From contig NZ_JPRO01000013.1 of the NCBI RefSeq assembly GCF_000737785.1, forward strand, positions 1 through 64,000: 64,000 nt of DNA, in the 5' to 3' direction. Made by a program: the position numbers and the translations under genes. Under the pieces are notes generated by a model. The model was not told the DNA's origin. It made no database searches and was given only the letters and a program-made list of their open reading frames with translations. Source of the DNA: Chryseobacterium luteum (GTDB lineage Bacteria; Bacteroidota; Bacteroidia; Flavobacteriales; Weeksellaceae). Shown here piece by piece: positions 35,437 to 44,183 of the stretch. Positions within the stretch are counted from its first letter, which is position 1. Every line of letters begins with the position of its first letter.

Positions 35437-35829
35437 ATGAAATTTACCATTGAGCAGATTAAAGCGGAACACCAAAAAGTAAAAAGCGGAGCAGATTTTC
35501 CGAAGTATGTCCAGGCCATAAAGAATCTTGGAGTTTCAAATTATACCGTATATGTGACTGATGGAAATGCCCGGTATTTCGATACAGAAAATCAATCGGC
35601 ACAGACCGGAGGGAAGTATGATCATCTTCAGGTTTCAGATAAGCTGAATACTGAACAGTTTAAAACCAGATTAAAGCTTCACCAGCAGGGCGGAACAGAT
35701 TATCTCACATTTTGCAATGACTGTGCAGAAAACGGAGTGGAGGGGTGGACAATGGATCTTCACACCATGACCTGTACCTATTTCGATACAGAAGGAAATA
35801 AAATTCTGACAGAGCAGATTCCCGGATAG
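35437..35829 (+). CDS. DUF1398 family protein
   Basis: 130 residues. MKFTIEQIKAEHQKVKSGADFPKYVQAIKNLGV, the LKLHQQGGTDYLTFCNDCAENGVEGWTMDL block and CTYFDTEGNKILTEQIP match DUF1398 (YbcV-like). Cytoplasmic. Function unknown; homologues occur in enterobacterial phages and Bacteroidota. Confidence 0.88.
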   Translation: MKFTIEQIKAEHQKVKSGADFPKYVQAIKNLGVSNYTVYVTDGNARYFDTENQSAQTGGKYDHLQVSDKLNTEQFKTRLKLHQQGGTDYLTFCNDCAENGVEGWTMDLHTMTCTYFDTEGNKILTEQIPG

Positions 35830-35838
35830 CCAGTATCG

Positions 35839-35870
35839 TTTGCTATTATTGATTTAAATTATTAATTTTG
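35839..35870 (+). promoter_or_regulatory. Promoter of the DUF2490 gene
   Basis: TTTG at 35839-35842 and TAATTTTG at 35863-35870, 20 bp apart, match the Bacteroidota -33/-7 consensus. The expected start near 35877 leaves a ~25-nt leader to the ATG at 35903. Confidence 0.6.
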
Positions 35871-35902
35871 TTGTATACGATAGATAATAGTAATTGAATA
35901 GC

Positions 35903-36580
35903 ATGAGAAAGGTTTTTACGAAGCTGGTATTTACAATATTAAGTCTGGGGTCCATAGCGGCATCTGCACAGGAAAATGATTTGGGCGCGTGGTATATGTA
36001 TTTTGGAAACAATAAGATCAGTAAGAAACTGAACTGGCATAATGAAATCCAGTACCGCAATTTTAATGCAGCGGGAGACCTGGAGCAGCTGCTGATCCGT
36101 ACAGGAATAGGATATGATCTGACTGAAAACAACAATAATGTTTTGTTGGGTTACGGTTTTATTATAAGTCGCCAGTATATAAACGGAGAGAAAAAAGAAA
36201 ATATTGAACACAGGATTTTCCAGCAGTTTATTACCAAACAGAAATTCGGACGTTTTAATCTGCAGCACAGATACCGTTTGGAAGAACGTTTCCTGCAGGA
36301 TGATTTCAGGATGAGATTCCGTTATATGATTGGCCTGAATATACCGGTTAACAAAAAAGAAATGCTCCCGAATTCGCTGTATGTTTCAGTATATAATGAG
36401 ATATTTCTGAATTTAGACAGTCCCGTTTTCGACAGGAACAGGGTGTATGGAGCTTTAGGGTATGTAATTAATAAAAACATGCGTGTAGAAGCGGGTTATA
36501 TGAATCAGATTCAGGAAAACAGAAACCGCGGACAGATCCAGATCGGGTTTTATAACAATATTCCTTTTAACAAAAACTGA
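35903..36580 (+). CDS. DUF2490 domain outer-membrane-like protein
   Basis: 225 residues from ATG 35903 (an in-frame TTG at 35894 is less likely). Signal peptide to SAQEND, then alternating beta strands with LGAWYMYFGNNKIS, LLIRTGIGYDL, FNLQHRYRLEERF and YGALGYVINKNMRVEAGYM, the DUF2490 pattern, ending in an aromatic-rich strand. Probably a small outer-membrane beta barrel. Function unknown. Confidence 0.87.
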   Translation: MRKVFTKLVFTILSLGSIAASAQENDLGAWYMYFGNNKISKKLNWHNEIQYRNFNAAGDLEQLLIRTGIGYDLTENNNNVLLGYGFIISRQYINGEKKENIEHRIFQQFITKQKFGRFNLQHRYRLEERFLQDDFRMRFRYMIGLNIPVNKKEMLPNSLYVSVYNEIFLNLDSPVFDRNRVYGALGYVINKNMRVEAGYMNQIQENRNRGQIQIGFYNNIPFNKN

Positions 36581-36668
36581 TACTGACAATCCTTGACAGA
36601 TGCCTTGATGAAGAAAAAACGGTCAGTTTAGAAAACAGAATCAACAGATCAAATATAAATAAACACAT

Positions 36669-37673
36669 ATGCATTCAGGGAAAAGATTTGGGGCGCTTGA
36701 GTTCGCCGCCTGGACAAGACGCAGTATTTACGTCTTAACGGTATTGTCGGCAATACCCACAGTATTGTATTTTTTAGGCTGGAAATTCGTTTCCGTACCC
36801 TGGCAGCCGATTGCCATTTTGGGAACTGCAGTAGCCTTTATTGTCGGCTTTAAAAACAATGCCAGCTATAGCAGACTTTGGGAAGCCAGGCAGATTTACG
36901 GTGCAATCATCAATGACAGCCGCAGTTTCGGGTATATTCTGAGAGATTCCCTTTCAGCAAAAGATCAGGAAAAGGTGAAAGAAATGTTTCTCCGTCATTA
37001 CGCCTGGCTTACGGCACTCCGTTTTCAGCTGAGAGAGCCAAGAGCTTGGGAAAATATGGGAACTGCACAGTTTGACGAGTATTCCAGGAAATATGACATC
37101 CCGGAAAGACTGAGCCAGCTGGATGATGAGATGAAAAAGTATATTTCCGAAGCTGAGCTTCAATACATTTTAAGCAAAAAAAACAGGGCAACACAGCTGA
37201 TGGCCAGCCAGAGCAAAGAATTGTCCGAAGCTTACACAAAAGGGGATATCAACGATTTTCAGTGGACGCAGATCAACCAGCAGTTGGTGAAATTTACAGA
37301 CAGTCAGGGAAAAGCAGAAAGGATCAAGAACTTTCCTTATCCCAGAAACTTCTCATCCATTACAACCTATCTTTTGATGCTGTTTATTCTTTTTGTGCCT
37401 TTTGGCATACTGAAAGAGCTGGATAAACTTGGGGAAGGAACTGCTTTGGAAGGCTTAACCATATGGTTTAACATTCCGTTTTCATTGATGGTGACGTGGT
37501 GTTTCCACACACTCGACAGTGTAGGCGAAGCTTCCGTAAACCCATTTGAAGGAAGCCCGAACGACGTGCCGATCACCCAGATCAGCCGTACCATAGAAAT
37601 TGATATGAGAGATATGCTGGATGAATCCGATCTTCCTCCGGCCATTACTCCAAAGAACAATATTGTACTTTAA
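36669..37673 (+). CDS. Bestrophin family ion channel
   Basis: 334 residues. Two N-terminal and two central hydrophobic hairpins flank VGFKNNASYSRLWEARQIYGAIINDSR, the pore-lining signature of bacterial bestrophins (YneE family). The C-terminal part has PFGI...and NPFEGSPNDVPITQISRTIEIDMRDML, also conserved. Bacterial bestrophins form pentameric, mostly cation-selective channels in the inner membrane. It stands between a secreted DUF2490 gene and a Na+/H+ antiporter, possibly linked to ion homeostasis. Confidence 0.93.
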   Translation: MHSGKRFGALEFAAWTRRSIYVLTVLSAIPTVLYFLGWKFVSVPWQPIAILGTAVAFIVGFKNNASYSRLWEARQIYGAIINDSRSFGYILRDSLSAKDQEKVKEMFLRHYAWLTALRFQLREPRAWENMGTAQFDEYSRKYDIPERLSQLDDEMKKYISEAELQYILSKKNRATQLMASQSKELSEAYTKGDINDFQWTQINQQLVKFTDSQGKAERIKNFPYPRNFSSITTYLLMLFILFVPFGILKELDKLGEGTALEGLTIWFNIPFSLMVTWCFHTLDSVGEASVNPFEGSPNDVPITQISRTIEIDMRDMLDESDLPPAITPKNNIVL

Positions 37674-37740
37674 AAGTAAAGAATAAGTTAATTTTATACT
37701 GTTAATCACTCTGATAATATTTTAAATAACCAACCTCTCC

Positions 37741-37775
37741 AAACCTTATAGGTTTCTAAAACCTATAAGGTTTTT
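37741..37775. repeat. Palindromic repeat, possible terminator
   Basis: AAACCTTATAGGTTT at 37741-37755 and its complement AAACCTATAAGGTTT at 37759-37773 form a perfect 15-bp stem with a 3-nt loop followed by Ts. Each arm is itself nearly palindromic. I recognise AACCTTATAGGTT elements as frequent in flavobacterial intergenic regions. Confidence 0.65.
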
Positions 37776-37849
37776 AAAAAAGATCTTAAAAAAGCAAAAA
37801 ATAAAATTATTTAACCATTTCAAAAAATAACTCAAAAAAATAACTCAAA

Positions 37850-39463
37850 ATGATTCACAGTTATGTTATCATATCCATTGCAGTACTGCTGTCTGTTATG
37901 ATATTGGTGATGATAGGGCAGAAGCTGAAAGTAGCCTATCCCATCTTCCTGGTGATTGCCGGTCTTCTTATCAGCCTTATTCCCGGAATGCCGCATATTG
38001 AAATAGAGCCGGATCTTGTATTTCTTATTTTTCTTCCTCCCATTCTTTTTGAAGCTGCATGGTTCACTTCATGGCAGGATTTTCACAAATGGAGAAAGCA
38101 GATCTTTTCCATGGCTTTCGGGCTTGTATTTCTGACTTCAATAGTCGTGGCTTACCTTTCATCTTCCATTATTCCGGGGCTTACTGTTGCCATGGGCTTC
38201 CTGCTTGGAGGGGTGAACTCTCCGCCGGATGCAGTAGCCGCTACTTCTGTATTGAAACATATGAAGATCCCTAAAAAGATCACCAGTATTCTGGAAGGCG
38301 AAAGTCTTATCAATGATGCGTCCAGCTTAATTGTATTTAAATTTGCTTTGGCGGCCGTTATTTCAGGGCAGTTTATATGGAGAGATGCTGTTCAGGATTT
38401 CTTTCTGATGGCTGTGGGCGGAGTGGCAGTCGGTGTTGCTGCGGGATTTTTATTTGGAGCTTTGTTGAGAATTATACCCTCAAATTCCAATATTGATACC
38501 GTAATGACGCTGATCGTTCCTTACATCATGTATGTTGGGGCAGAGCATTTCCATTTTTCCGGCGTACTGGCGGTGGTTGCCGGGGGGCTTCTGATGTCTT
38601 ATAATTCACACTGTTACTTAAGCCATACCTCAAGAATACAGTCGGGAAATGTATGGAGTGTACTCATATTCCTGATGAACACAATTATTTTCATCCTTAT
38701 CGGTCTTGAGCTTCCGGTAGTGGTTGCTGCGATGAAAGATTATACCATTTCAGAAGGGATCTTCTACAGCGTTGTTATTGGCGGTGCTATTATTTTCACA
38801 AGAATACTGTACAGTTATGCAGTTATGTATTTCCCAAGGCTCTGTTCCAAAGAATTAAGGCTAAAAGTTCCGAAACCGGACTGGCGGGAACCCTTCATCA
38901 TCAGTTTTGCGGCTATGAGAGGAGTAGTTTCTCTGGCTGCAGCACTTTCAATTCCTGCATTTTTACCTAATGGAGAAGCTTTTCCGCACCGCAATATTAT
39001 TTTATTTGTCACTTTCGTTATTATATTGATCACGTTGGTAGGCCAGGGACTTCTGCTTACTCCGATCCTGAAATGGTTAAAAATAGACGATGCCGGAAGT
39101 GAATTGCCTGAAGAAAAGCAGGAAGTCATCCTGATGCGTAAACTTAAAGAAACCGCTCTGCACAAAATGGAAAATGACTTTTCCGAGCTGGCAGAAAAAA
39201 ATACTTTGGTACGTCATCAGAAACATAAGCTGGAAACCGAAATGATGCTGATGGCAGACAAAGCCCAGTGCATGGCTTCTACAGGAGATTACGTCAATGC
39301 GGTCAATGAAAATAAGGACGTGCTTCGCCAGATCATTCAGGCGCAGAGAAATGAACTGCACCGGATGAAGAAGGAGAAAATTTTTGATGACCATGTCATG
39401 AGAACCATTGAAATGCAGCTCGATTTTGATGAAGCAAAAATTACAGGATTCTCTCACAGCTAA
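37850..39463 (+). CDS. Na+/H+ antiporter (CPA1 family)
   Basis: 537 residues, about 12 membrane spans (1-410). GGVNSPPDAVAATSVLKHM and EGESLINDASSLIVFKFAL carry the ion-binding ND motif and surrounding conserved residues of NhaP/CPA1 exchangers, and FAAMRGVVSLAAALSIP the conserved Arg helix. The C-terminal ~120 residues are a soluble, Glu/Lys-rich helical tail of possible regulatory use. Exchanges cytoplasmic Na+ or K+ for protons. Preceded by the palindrome at 37741 and not clearly in an operon. Confidence 0.94.
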   Translation: MIHSYVIISIAVLLSVMILVMIGQKLKVAYPIFLVIAGLLISLIPGMPHIEIEPDLVFLIFLPPILFEAAWFTSWQDFHKWRKQIFSMAFGLVFLTSIVVAYLSSSIIPGLTVAMGFLLGGVNSPPDAVAATSVLKHMKIPKKITSILEGESLINDASSLIVFKFALAAVISGQFIWRDAVQDFFLMAVGGVAVGVAAGFLFGALLRIIPSNSNIDTVMTLIVPYIMYVGAEHFHFSGVLAVVAGGLLMSYNSHCYLSHTSRIQSGNVWSVLIFLMNTIIFILIGLELPVVVAAMKDYTISEGIFYSVVIGGAIIFTRILYSYAVMYFPRLCSKELRLKVPKPDWREPFIISFAAMRGVVSLAAALSIPAFLPNGEAFPHRNIILFVTFVIILITLVGQGLLLTPILKWLKIDDAGSELPEEKQEVILMRKLKETALHKMENDFSELAEKNTLVRHQKHKLETEMMLMADKAQCMASTGDYVNAVNENKDVLRQIIQAQRNELHRMKKEKIFDDHVMRTIEMQLDFDEAKITGFSHS

Positions 39464-39484
39464 AGCACATTTAAATCTGATACT

Positions 39485-39599
39485 ATGAATACTCCAATCA
39501 CCGTCAATAGTTTGCGGGAATTTTTCAAAGGAAAGCTTTACCGAAGGCTGGAATTTAATTATTGGACATAATATGAAACAATATCTGGAAAATAAATAA
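39485..39599 (+). pseudogene. Probable remnant of an SRPBCC/AHSA1-type gene
   Basis: ATG 39485 gives MNTPITVN, a usual beginning of AHSA1-like SRPBCC proteins. In another frame, ending at a TAA at 39597-39599, the sequence encodes SFTEGWNLIIGHNMKQYLENK, which looks like the last helix of the same family. The ~120 residues that should lie between are missing, so this appears to be an internally deleted, dead gene. Based on short similarities; moderate certainty. Confidence 0.4.
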
Positions 39600-39600
39600 T

Positions 39601-40113
39601 ATGATAAACCTGCTGCCTTTTACCATAGAAGATAGTTTTGAATTGATTTCTAAAATAAAAGACAAAAGAATGCTTCTCCAGTTTGCCGGCCCGGCCTATC
39701 ATTTTCCACTCACAAAAGAACAGCTGGAAGATGATCTGAAAACCGAAAACCGATTCATGTTCAGGGTTTTTGACCAGGCAGAACACAATGTAATCGGTCA
39801 TGCTCAGATCTTTTTGAAAGAAAAGACTTTCCTGCTTGGAAGAATACTGATATGGGACGAAAACAACAGAGGAAAAGGTTATGGAAAGAAAATTGTACTT
39901 GAACTGCTTCAATACGGATTCAGCCGCTTCGACAGAGAAACAGCCGAACTTAATGTATACGACTGGAATACCGGAGCTATTGAATGCTATAAAAAAGTAG
40001 GCTTTGAAATAGACCCGGACGTCATGAGCAAAGCCTGTATTGATGATGAGGTATGGCTTTCCGTTAATATGAAAATCAATAGAAAAACCTTCCGGTCCCT
40101 GAAACAAAAATAA
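39601..40113 (+). CDS. GNAT family N-acetyltransferase
   Basis: 170 residues. The acetyl-CoA-binding segment GRILIWDENNRGKGYGKKIVLELLQYGFSRF (pyrophosphate loop RGKGYGK) and AELNVYDWNTGAIECYKKVGFEID are typical of RimJ/RimL-like GNAT enzymes. Starts 1 bp after the SRPBCC remnant stop. Acceptor unknown. Confidence 0.9.
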   Translation: MINLLPFTIEDSFELISKIKDKRMLLQFAGPAYHFPLTKEQLEDDLKTENRFMFRVFDQAEHNVIGHAQIFLKEKTFLLGRILIWDENNRGKGYGKKIVLELLQYGFSRFDRETAELNVYDWNTGAIECYKKVGFEIDPDVMSKACIDDEVWLSVNMKINRKTFRSLKQK

Positions 40114-40218
40114 AAGCAGTCTGCTTTGATATCAGGGCCTTTAAATAGGATAGGAGGACGTTTGCGGTGTATGACAGCAACAGGTATATATTACAATTTG
40201 TTCAGCCTGCGGATAATA

Positions 40219-40250
40219 TTGGCAATACGGAATAAAATTTGCTATTTTTG
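40219..40250 (+). promoter_or_regulatory. Promoter of the first glutaminyl cyclase-like gene
   Basis: TTG at 40219-40221 and TATTTTTG at 40243-40250 (21-bp spacing), 20 bp before the ATG. Confidence 0.5.
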
Positions 40251-40270
40251 GGGAAATATTTAGACATTCA

Positions 40271-41293
40271 ATGAAAAAGAATATAATAGTAGGTTTAGCA
40301 GTGGTTTTGATGCTGGCGTCTTGTAATAAAGATGAGAAGATCCTGAACACGCTGAATGAGTATAATAATTCAATGGTAGAAAAAGGATATCATTTCGGTG
40401 ATCAACTTGAGCTGCCGAAAGAGGTGACGGAAAATGCAGAAAGCATCAGTATCAGCTTTGGAGACAAAGAAACTTCAAGCTTGAAGGTTGATCCTAAATT
40501 CTTTACATTAGGTGATAACGCCGTTACTTTTAATATCAAAACAAAAGGCGGGAAAACCCTTAATCAGGATGCAACCATCAATGTATTTGCGAAAAATCCT
40601 GAAAAAAACATCGCCTATCAGATCATAGCAGAATATCCGCACGATCCGAAGAATTTTGTACAGGGCTTCCAGATCGAAGGAAATACAATCTATGAAAGTG
40701 ACGGTCAGAATGGCTCTTCACAGATCCTGAAATATACATTGGGAACTACAACTCCATTAGCTTCCACAAAGCAGCCTCAGGAAGATTTTTCTGAAGGAAG
40801 TACCATCGTAGGCGATAAAGTATATCAGCTGACATGGCAGAGCAAAAAAGGATATATCTATGATAAAAGCTCTCTGAAACTGCTTTCGGAATTCGTTTAC
40901 CCTAATGTCCTGGGCGAAGGCTGGGGGCTTACCTATGACGGGAAAAACCTGATCGCATCGGACGGAAGCAAGCTTTTATATTTCCTTGATGCCAATAATC
41001 CTTCAAAACTGATCAAATATGTTGCAGTGGCAGGAAGCTCACAGATTTACGACCAGCTGAACGAACTGGAATACCATAACGGATTTATCTATGCCAACGT
41101 ATGGCAGAAACCCGTTGTGCTAAAGATCAATCCAGCAACAGGAGAAGTTGTGGGAACATTTGATTTTACAGATATCGCCAAACAGAATACCAAAGGAAGT
41201 GACGATGTACTCAATGGTATCACATTCAAGGGTGAAAATATGCTTGTAACAGGTAAAAACTGGCCGAAGATCTATGAGGTTCAGATCAAATAA
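40271..41293 (+). CDS. Glutaminyl-peptide cyclotransferase-like lipoprotein, copy 1
   Basis: 340 residues. Lipobox LASC (Cys18). After a ~110-residue Bacteroidota-type N-terminal beta domain comes the plant/bacterial QC five-bladed propeller (PF05096): YPHDPKNFVQGFQIEGNTIYESDG, EGWGLTYDGKNLIASDGS, QLNELEYHNGFIYANVW and DVLNGITFKGENMLVTGK. These include the conserved Glu, Trp and Asn positions of the family. Such enzymes convert N-terminal Gln to pyroglutamate. Followed by a tandem paralogue. Confidence 0.9.
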   Translation: MKKNIIVGLAVVLMLASCNKDEKILNTLNEYNNSMVEKGYHFGDQLELPKEVTENAESISISFGDKETSSLKVDPKFFTLGDNAVTFNIKTKGGKTLNQDATINVFAKNPEKNIAYQIIAEYPHDPKNFVQGFQIEGNTIYESDGQNGSSQILKYTLGTTTPLASTKQPQEDFSEGSTIVGDKVYQLTWQSKKGYIYDKSSLKLLSEFVYPNVLGEGWGLTYDGKNLIASDGSKLLYFLDANNPSKLIKYVAVAGSSQIYDQLNELEYHNGFIYANVWQKPVVLKINPATGEVVGTFDFTDIAKQNTKGSDDVLNGITFKGENMLVTGKNWPKIYEVQIK

Positions 41294-41318
41294 TTCCATT
41301 AAATTTAATCAACAATAT

Positions 41319-41346
41319 ATAGCGTTCCACGAGGACGCTATTTTTC
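41319..41346 (+). terminator. Terminator between the two cyclotransferase-like genes
   Basis: Stem ATAGCG(T)TCC / GGACGCTAT with one bulge, loop ACGA, then a T run. Confidence 0.75.
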
Positions 41347-41366
41347 ATGAAAGGAATAAAATTTAG

Positions 41367-41374
41367 TATTTTTG
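41367..41374 (+). promoter_or_regulatory. TAnnTTTG box 4 bp before the second cyclotransferase-like start
   Basis: TATTTTTG is followed by GAAG and then the ATG at 41379. As a -7 element it would yield a leaderless or nearly leaderless mRNA. Confidence 0.4.
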
Positions 41375-41378
41375 AAGA

Positions 41379-42419
41379 ATGATTAAGAATTCCCTGAAAA
41401 CAAATATCACAGCCGGATTTGCCGCCATTTTACTGTTGACATCATGCAATAACAAAGATAAAATGCTTGATTCTCTGGCCGATTACAACAATTCAAAAGA
41501 AGAACAGGGCTATCATTTTGGTGATCAGCTCCAGCTTCCAAAAGAAGTCACTGACCATGCAGAAACCGTTACAATCAGTTTTGGAGATAAGGAAACCTCA
41601 AATTTAACGGTTGATCCCAAATTTTTCACATTGGGAGATAATGATGTGACTTTCATCATTAAAACGGAAAGCGGAGAAATCTTAAACCAGGATGCAACCA
41701 TCAATGTTTTTGCGAAAAATCCTGAACAGAACATTTCCTATACTGTTGCGGCAGAATACCCTCATGATCCGGATAATTTTGTTGAAGGATTCCTTGTGGA
41801 AGGCAATACCGTCTACGAAAGTGATGGGTTGGACGGTTCTTCCCAGCTTATAAAATATACTTTGGGCTCGGCATCTCCAAGCCTTACGGAAAAGCAGCCT
41901 GCAGATGTTTTTTCCGAAGGTTGTACCATTGTGGGGGATAAAATCTATCAGCTGACGTATAAAAATAAAATAGGTTTTGTTTACGATAAAAATTCATTAA
42001 AAAAAATCTCACAGTTTCCTTTACCGAATGTAATTGGGGAAGGCTGGGGACTGACCTATGACGGGAAAAATCTTGTTGCTACTGACGGTTCAAAAAATCT
42101 GTATTTCCTGGATGTGAATGACCCCTCAAAAGTTGTAAGAACAGTTGCCGTTGCCGGACATAAAGAAACCTATGACAAACTTAATGAGCTGGAATATCAC
42201 AACGGTTTCATTTATTCGAATATCTGGCATAAACCTTTTATTTTAAAGATCAATCCAGCAACAGGAGAAGCAGTAGGAAAGTTTGATTTCACAAAAATAA
42301 CTGCCGAAAATGACCAAGGAAACAGTGAACATGTTTTGAATGGAATTGCTTTTAAAGGAGAAAATATGCTGGTGACGGGGAAAAACTGGGCGAAGATTTA
42401 TGAAATTGCCGTTAAATAA
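41379..42419 (+). CDS. Glutaminyl-peptide cyclotransferase-like lipoprotein, copy 2
   Basis: 346 residues, a close tandem paralogue of copy 1 with the same layout. Lipobox LTSC at about residue 23; propeller motifs EYPHDPDNFVEGFLVEGNTVYESDG, GEGWGLTYDGKNLVATDGS, KLNELEYHNGFIYSNIWHKP and HVLNGIAFKGENMLVTGKNWAKIY. It retains the same presumed catalytic positions as copy 1. Its own terminator-promoter gap upstream suggests separate transcription. Confidence 0.9.
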   Translation: MIKNSLKTNITAGFAAILLLTSCNNKDKMLDSLADYNNSKEEQGYHFGDQLQLPKEVTDHAETVTISFGDKETSNLTVDPKFFTLGDNDVTFIIKTESGEILNQDATINVFAKNPEQNISYTVAAEYPHDPDNFVEGFLVEGNTVYESDGLDGSSQLIKYTLGSASPSLTEKQPADVFSEGCTIVGDKIYQLTYKNKIGFVYDKNSLKKISQFPLPNVIGEGWGLTYDGKNLVATDGSKNLYFLDVNDPSKVVRTVAVAGHKETYDKLNELEYHNGFIYSNIWHKPFILKINPATGEAVGKFDFTKITAENDQGNSEHVLNGIAFKGENMLVTGKNWAKIYEIAVK

Positions 42420-42498
42420 CTGATCTTTTAAAATTTAAATAAAAGTATGTAAATTGCTGACGTTCCGCATAGGAAAGTTATCTTTACCAAAATAGATT

Positions 42499-43455
42499 TT
42501 GAGACCATTTTATATCATACTGATCTTCCTTTTCTGTACAGCCAATGCGCAGAAATCCCTTCCTTTAGATACCTTGAAGCTGAAGGAGGCCAAAGATATG
42601 CTGGCAGACGATTACGGAAACCTGTACATTTATAAGAACAAAGACTTTAGTTTCACCAAGTATGATTCTTTGGGAAAACAGCTTGGGAAAATGATGCTGA
42701 CAGTTCCGTACAAAGTGCAGTCCGTTCAGAATCCGTTGAGCCTGGCGTTATTTTCAGAGAATGCCCAGGAAATGAAATTTGTGGATCAGAATATGAACGA
42801 GATTCAGAAGATTGATTTCAGACAGAAATTCGGATTTATCAAAATGGCGTATGCTGAAGATCTTCAGCAGCTGTGGCTTCTCGACGATAGTACAAAACGG
42901 CTGATCCAGTATAACTTCAGGAACGATACAACGATCAATTCCTATCCTTTTGATATCAGTTTTGATGATCTGATGGATATGCTGGTATTCGAAAATAAAG
43001 TTTATATCCTAACCCGGAAGCATATCAGGATATACTCGCTGAAATTTGAAAAACTCTTTGAAGTTCCTCTCGAAAACGGGAAAAGATTCAGAAGAGAGAA
43101 CGATGTTATTTTGGTGGTGTCGGACAATTCGATTCTGAAATATGATCCTGAAAAAGGGATGATTAAAATTTTTGAAGATAAAGACGCACAAATTGTGGAT
43201 AAAAACATCCTTTCTTATTTTGAAATCAAAGCGAACAAACTCTATCTTTACAACCTCGAAAAAATAAAGGAAACTAAACTGCAGACAGAACCGGAGACTG
43301 CACCGCCAGCCACAGAACCACCATCTGAACAGACAGTTGGAGAAGAAGTAAAGAAAGCTGACGGAGATAAAAAGGAATCTGACGAAAAAGCTCCTGATAC
43401 TACTTTACAGAAGCTTATAGAAGATACTTCCGAGGTTCAGGCCGCAGGTGTTTAG
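42499..43455 (+). CDS. Secreted beta-propeller-like protein of unknown function
   Basis: 318 residues from a TTG at 42499; the frame is closed by a stop 6 bp upstream and no ATG is available, so TTG (or ATT at 42496) must be the start if the sequence is right. Signal peptide FYIILIFLFCTANAQ. Repeating short blades (LYIYKNKDFSFTKYDSLG, LWLLDDSTKRLIQYN, VYILTRKHIRIYSLK) resemble a beta propeller. The last ~60 residues are low-complexity, rich in Pro, Glu and Lys. Ends 28 bp before the kinase gene. No known family recognised. Confidence 0.75.
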   Translation: MRPFYIILIFLFCTANAQKSLPLDTLKLKEAKDMLADDYGNLYIYKNKDFSFTKYDSLGKQLGKMMLTVPYKVQSVQNPLSLALFSENAQEMKFVDQNMNEIQKIDFRQKFGFIKMAYAEDLQQLWLLDDSTKRLIQYNFRNDTTINSYPFDISFDDLMDMLVFENKVYILTRKHIRIYSLKFEKLFEVPLENGKRFRRENDVILVVSDNSILKYDPEKGMIKIFEDKDAQIVDKNILSYFEIKANKLYLYNLEKIKETKLQTEPETAPPATEPPSEQTVGEEVKKADGDKKESDEKAPDTTLQKLIEDTSEVQAAGV

Positions 43456-43483
43456 CCCGATTAATAAAAAAATACTTAGGAGA

Positions 43484-44098
43484 ATGCATATTGCAGTTAC
43501 TGGAAATATTGGAGCCGGAAAAACAACTTTGACCACGATGCTTGCCAAGCATTATGGATGGGATGCACAGTTTGAAGATGTAGATCATAACCCTTACCTC
43601 GAAGATTTTTATGCGGATATGAGCAAGTGGAGTTTTGCACTTCAGATCTATTTTTTGGGAAGCAGGTTCCGCCAGGTGAAAGAGATCAGGGAAAGTGGTA
43701 AGAATATTATCCAGGACCGGACCATCTACGAAGATGCCCATATTTTTGCTGAAAACCTGAATGATATGAAGCTTCTTTCAGACAGGGATTTCAATAACTA
43801 TGTATCTGTTTTCGGTCTCATGAAGTCTTTTGTTTCCGCTCCGGATCTGTTAATTTATTTGAAATCTGACGTTCCGAACCTGGTGAAAAAGATTTATAAA
43901 AGAGGAAGGGAATATGAGGCATCCATCAGCATTGAGTATCTTTCTAAACTGAACCAGAAATACGAAAAGTGGATCTCCGATTATACGGAAGGAAAGCTTC
44001 TCGTGATCGAAGTGGATGATCTGGATTTTGTAGAAAAGCCTGAAGATTTCGGATTTATTCTGGAAAAGATCGAAGCAGAGCTGAACGGCCTGTTTTAA
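43484..44098 (+). CDS. Deoxynucleoside kinase
   Basis: 204 residues from ATG 43484, chosen because a strong TTAGGAGA Shine-Dalgarno precedes it and MHIAVTGNIGAGKTT starts the protein in the usual way. P-loop GNIGAGKT (7-14), the DRTIYEDAHIFAENL motif with the DR(S/T) nucleoside-site Arg, and the LID-like KRGREYE segment are those of the dNK/dCK/dGK family. Phosphorylates deoxynucleosides in the salvage pathway; which base is preferred cannot be told. Confidence 0.94.
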   Translation: MHIAVTGNIGAGKTTLTTMLAKHYGWDAQFEDVDHNPYLEDFYADMSKWSFALQIYFLGSRFRQVKEIRESGKNIIQDRTIYEDAHIFAENLNDMKLLSDRDFNNYVSVFGLMKSFVSAPDLLIYLKSDVPNLVKKIYKRGREYEASISIEYLSKLNQKYEKWISDYTEGKLLVIEVDDLDFVEKPEDFGFILEKIEAELNGLF

Positions 44099-44143
44099 CA
44101 AATTTTTATCAGAATTTAAAATAGTTTTCAATTCATTTCTTCC

Positions 44144-44151
44144 TACATTTG
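44144..44151 (+). promoter_or_regulatory. TAnnTTTG box upstream of the ArsC-like gene
   Basis: TACATTTG, 32 bp before the ATG at 44184; fits a Bacteroidota -7 element. Confidence 0.45.
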
Positions 44152-44183
44152 ATGGAAGAGTTTAATTTTTAAATGATTACATT

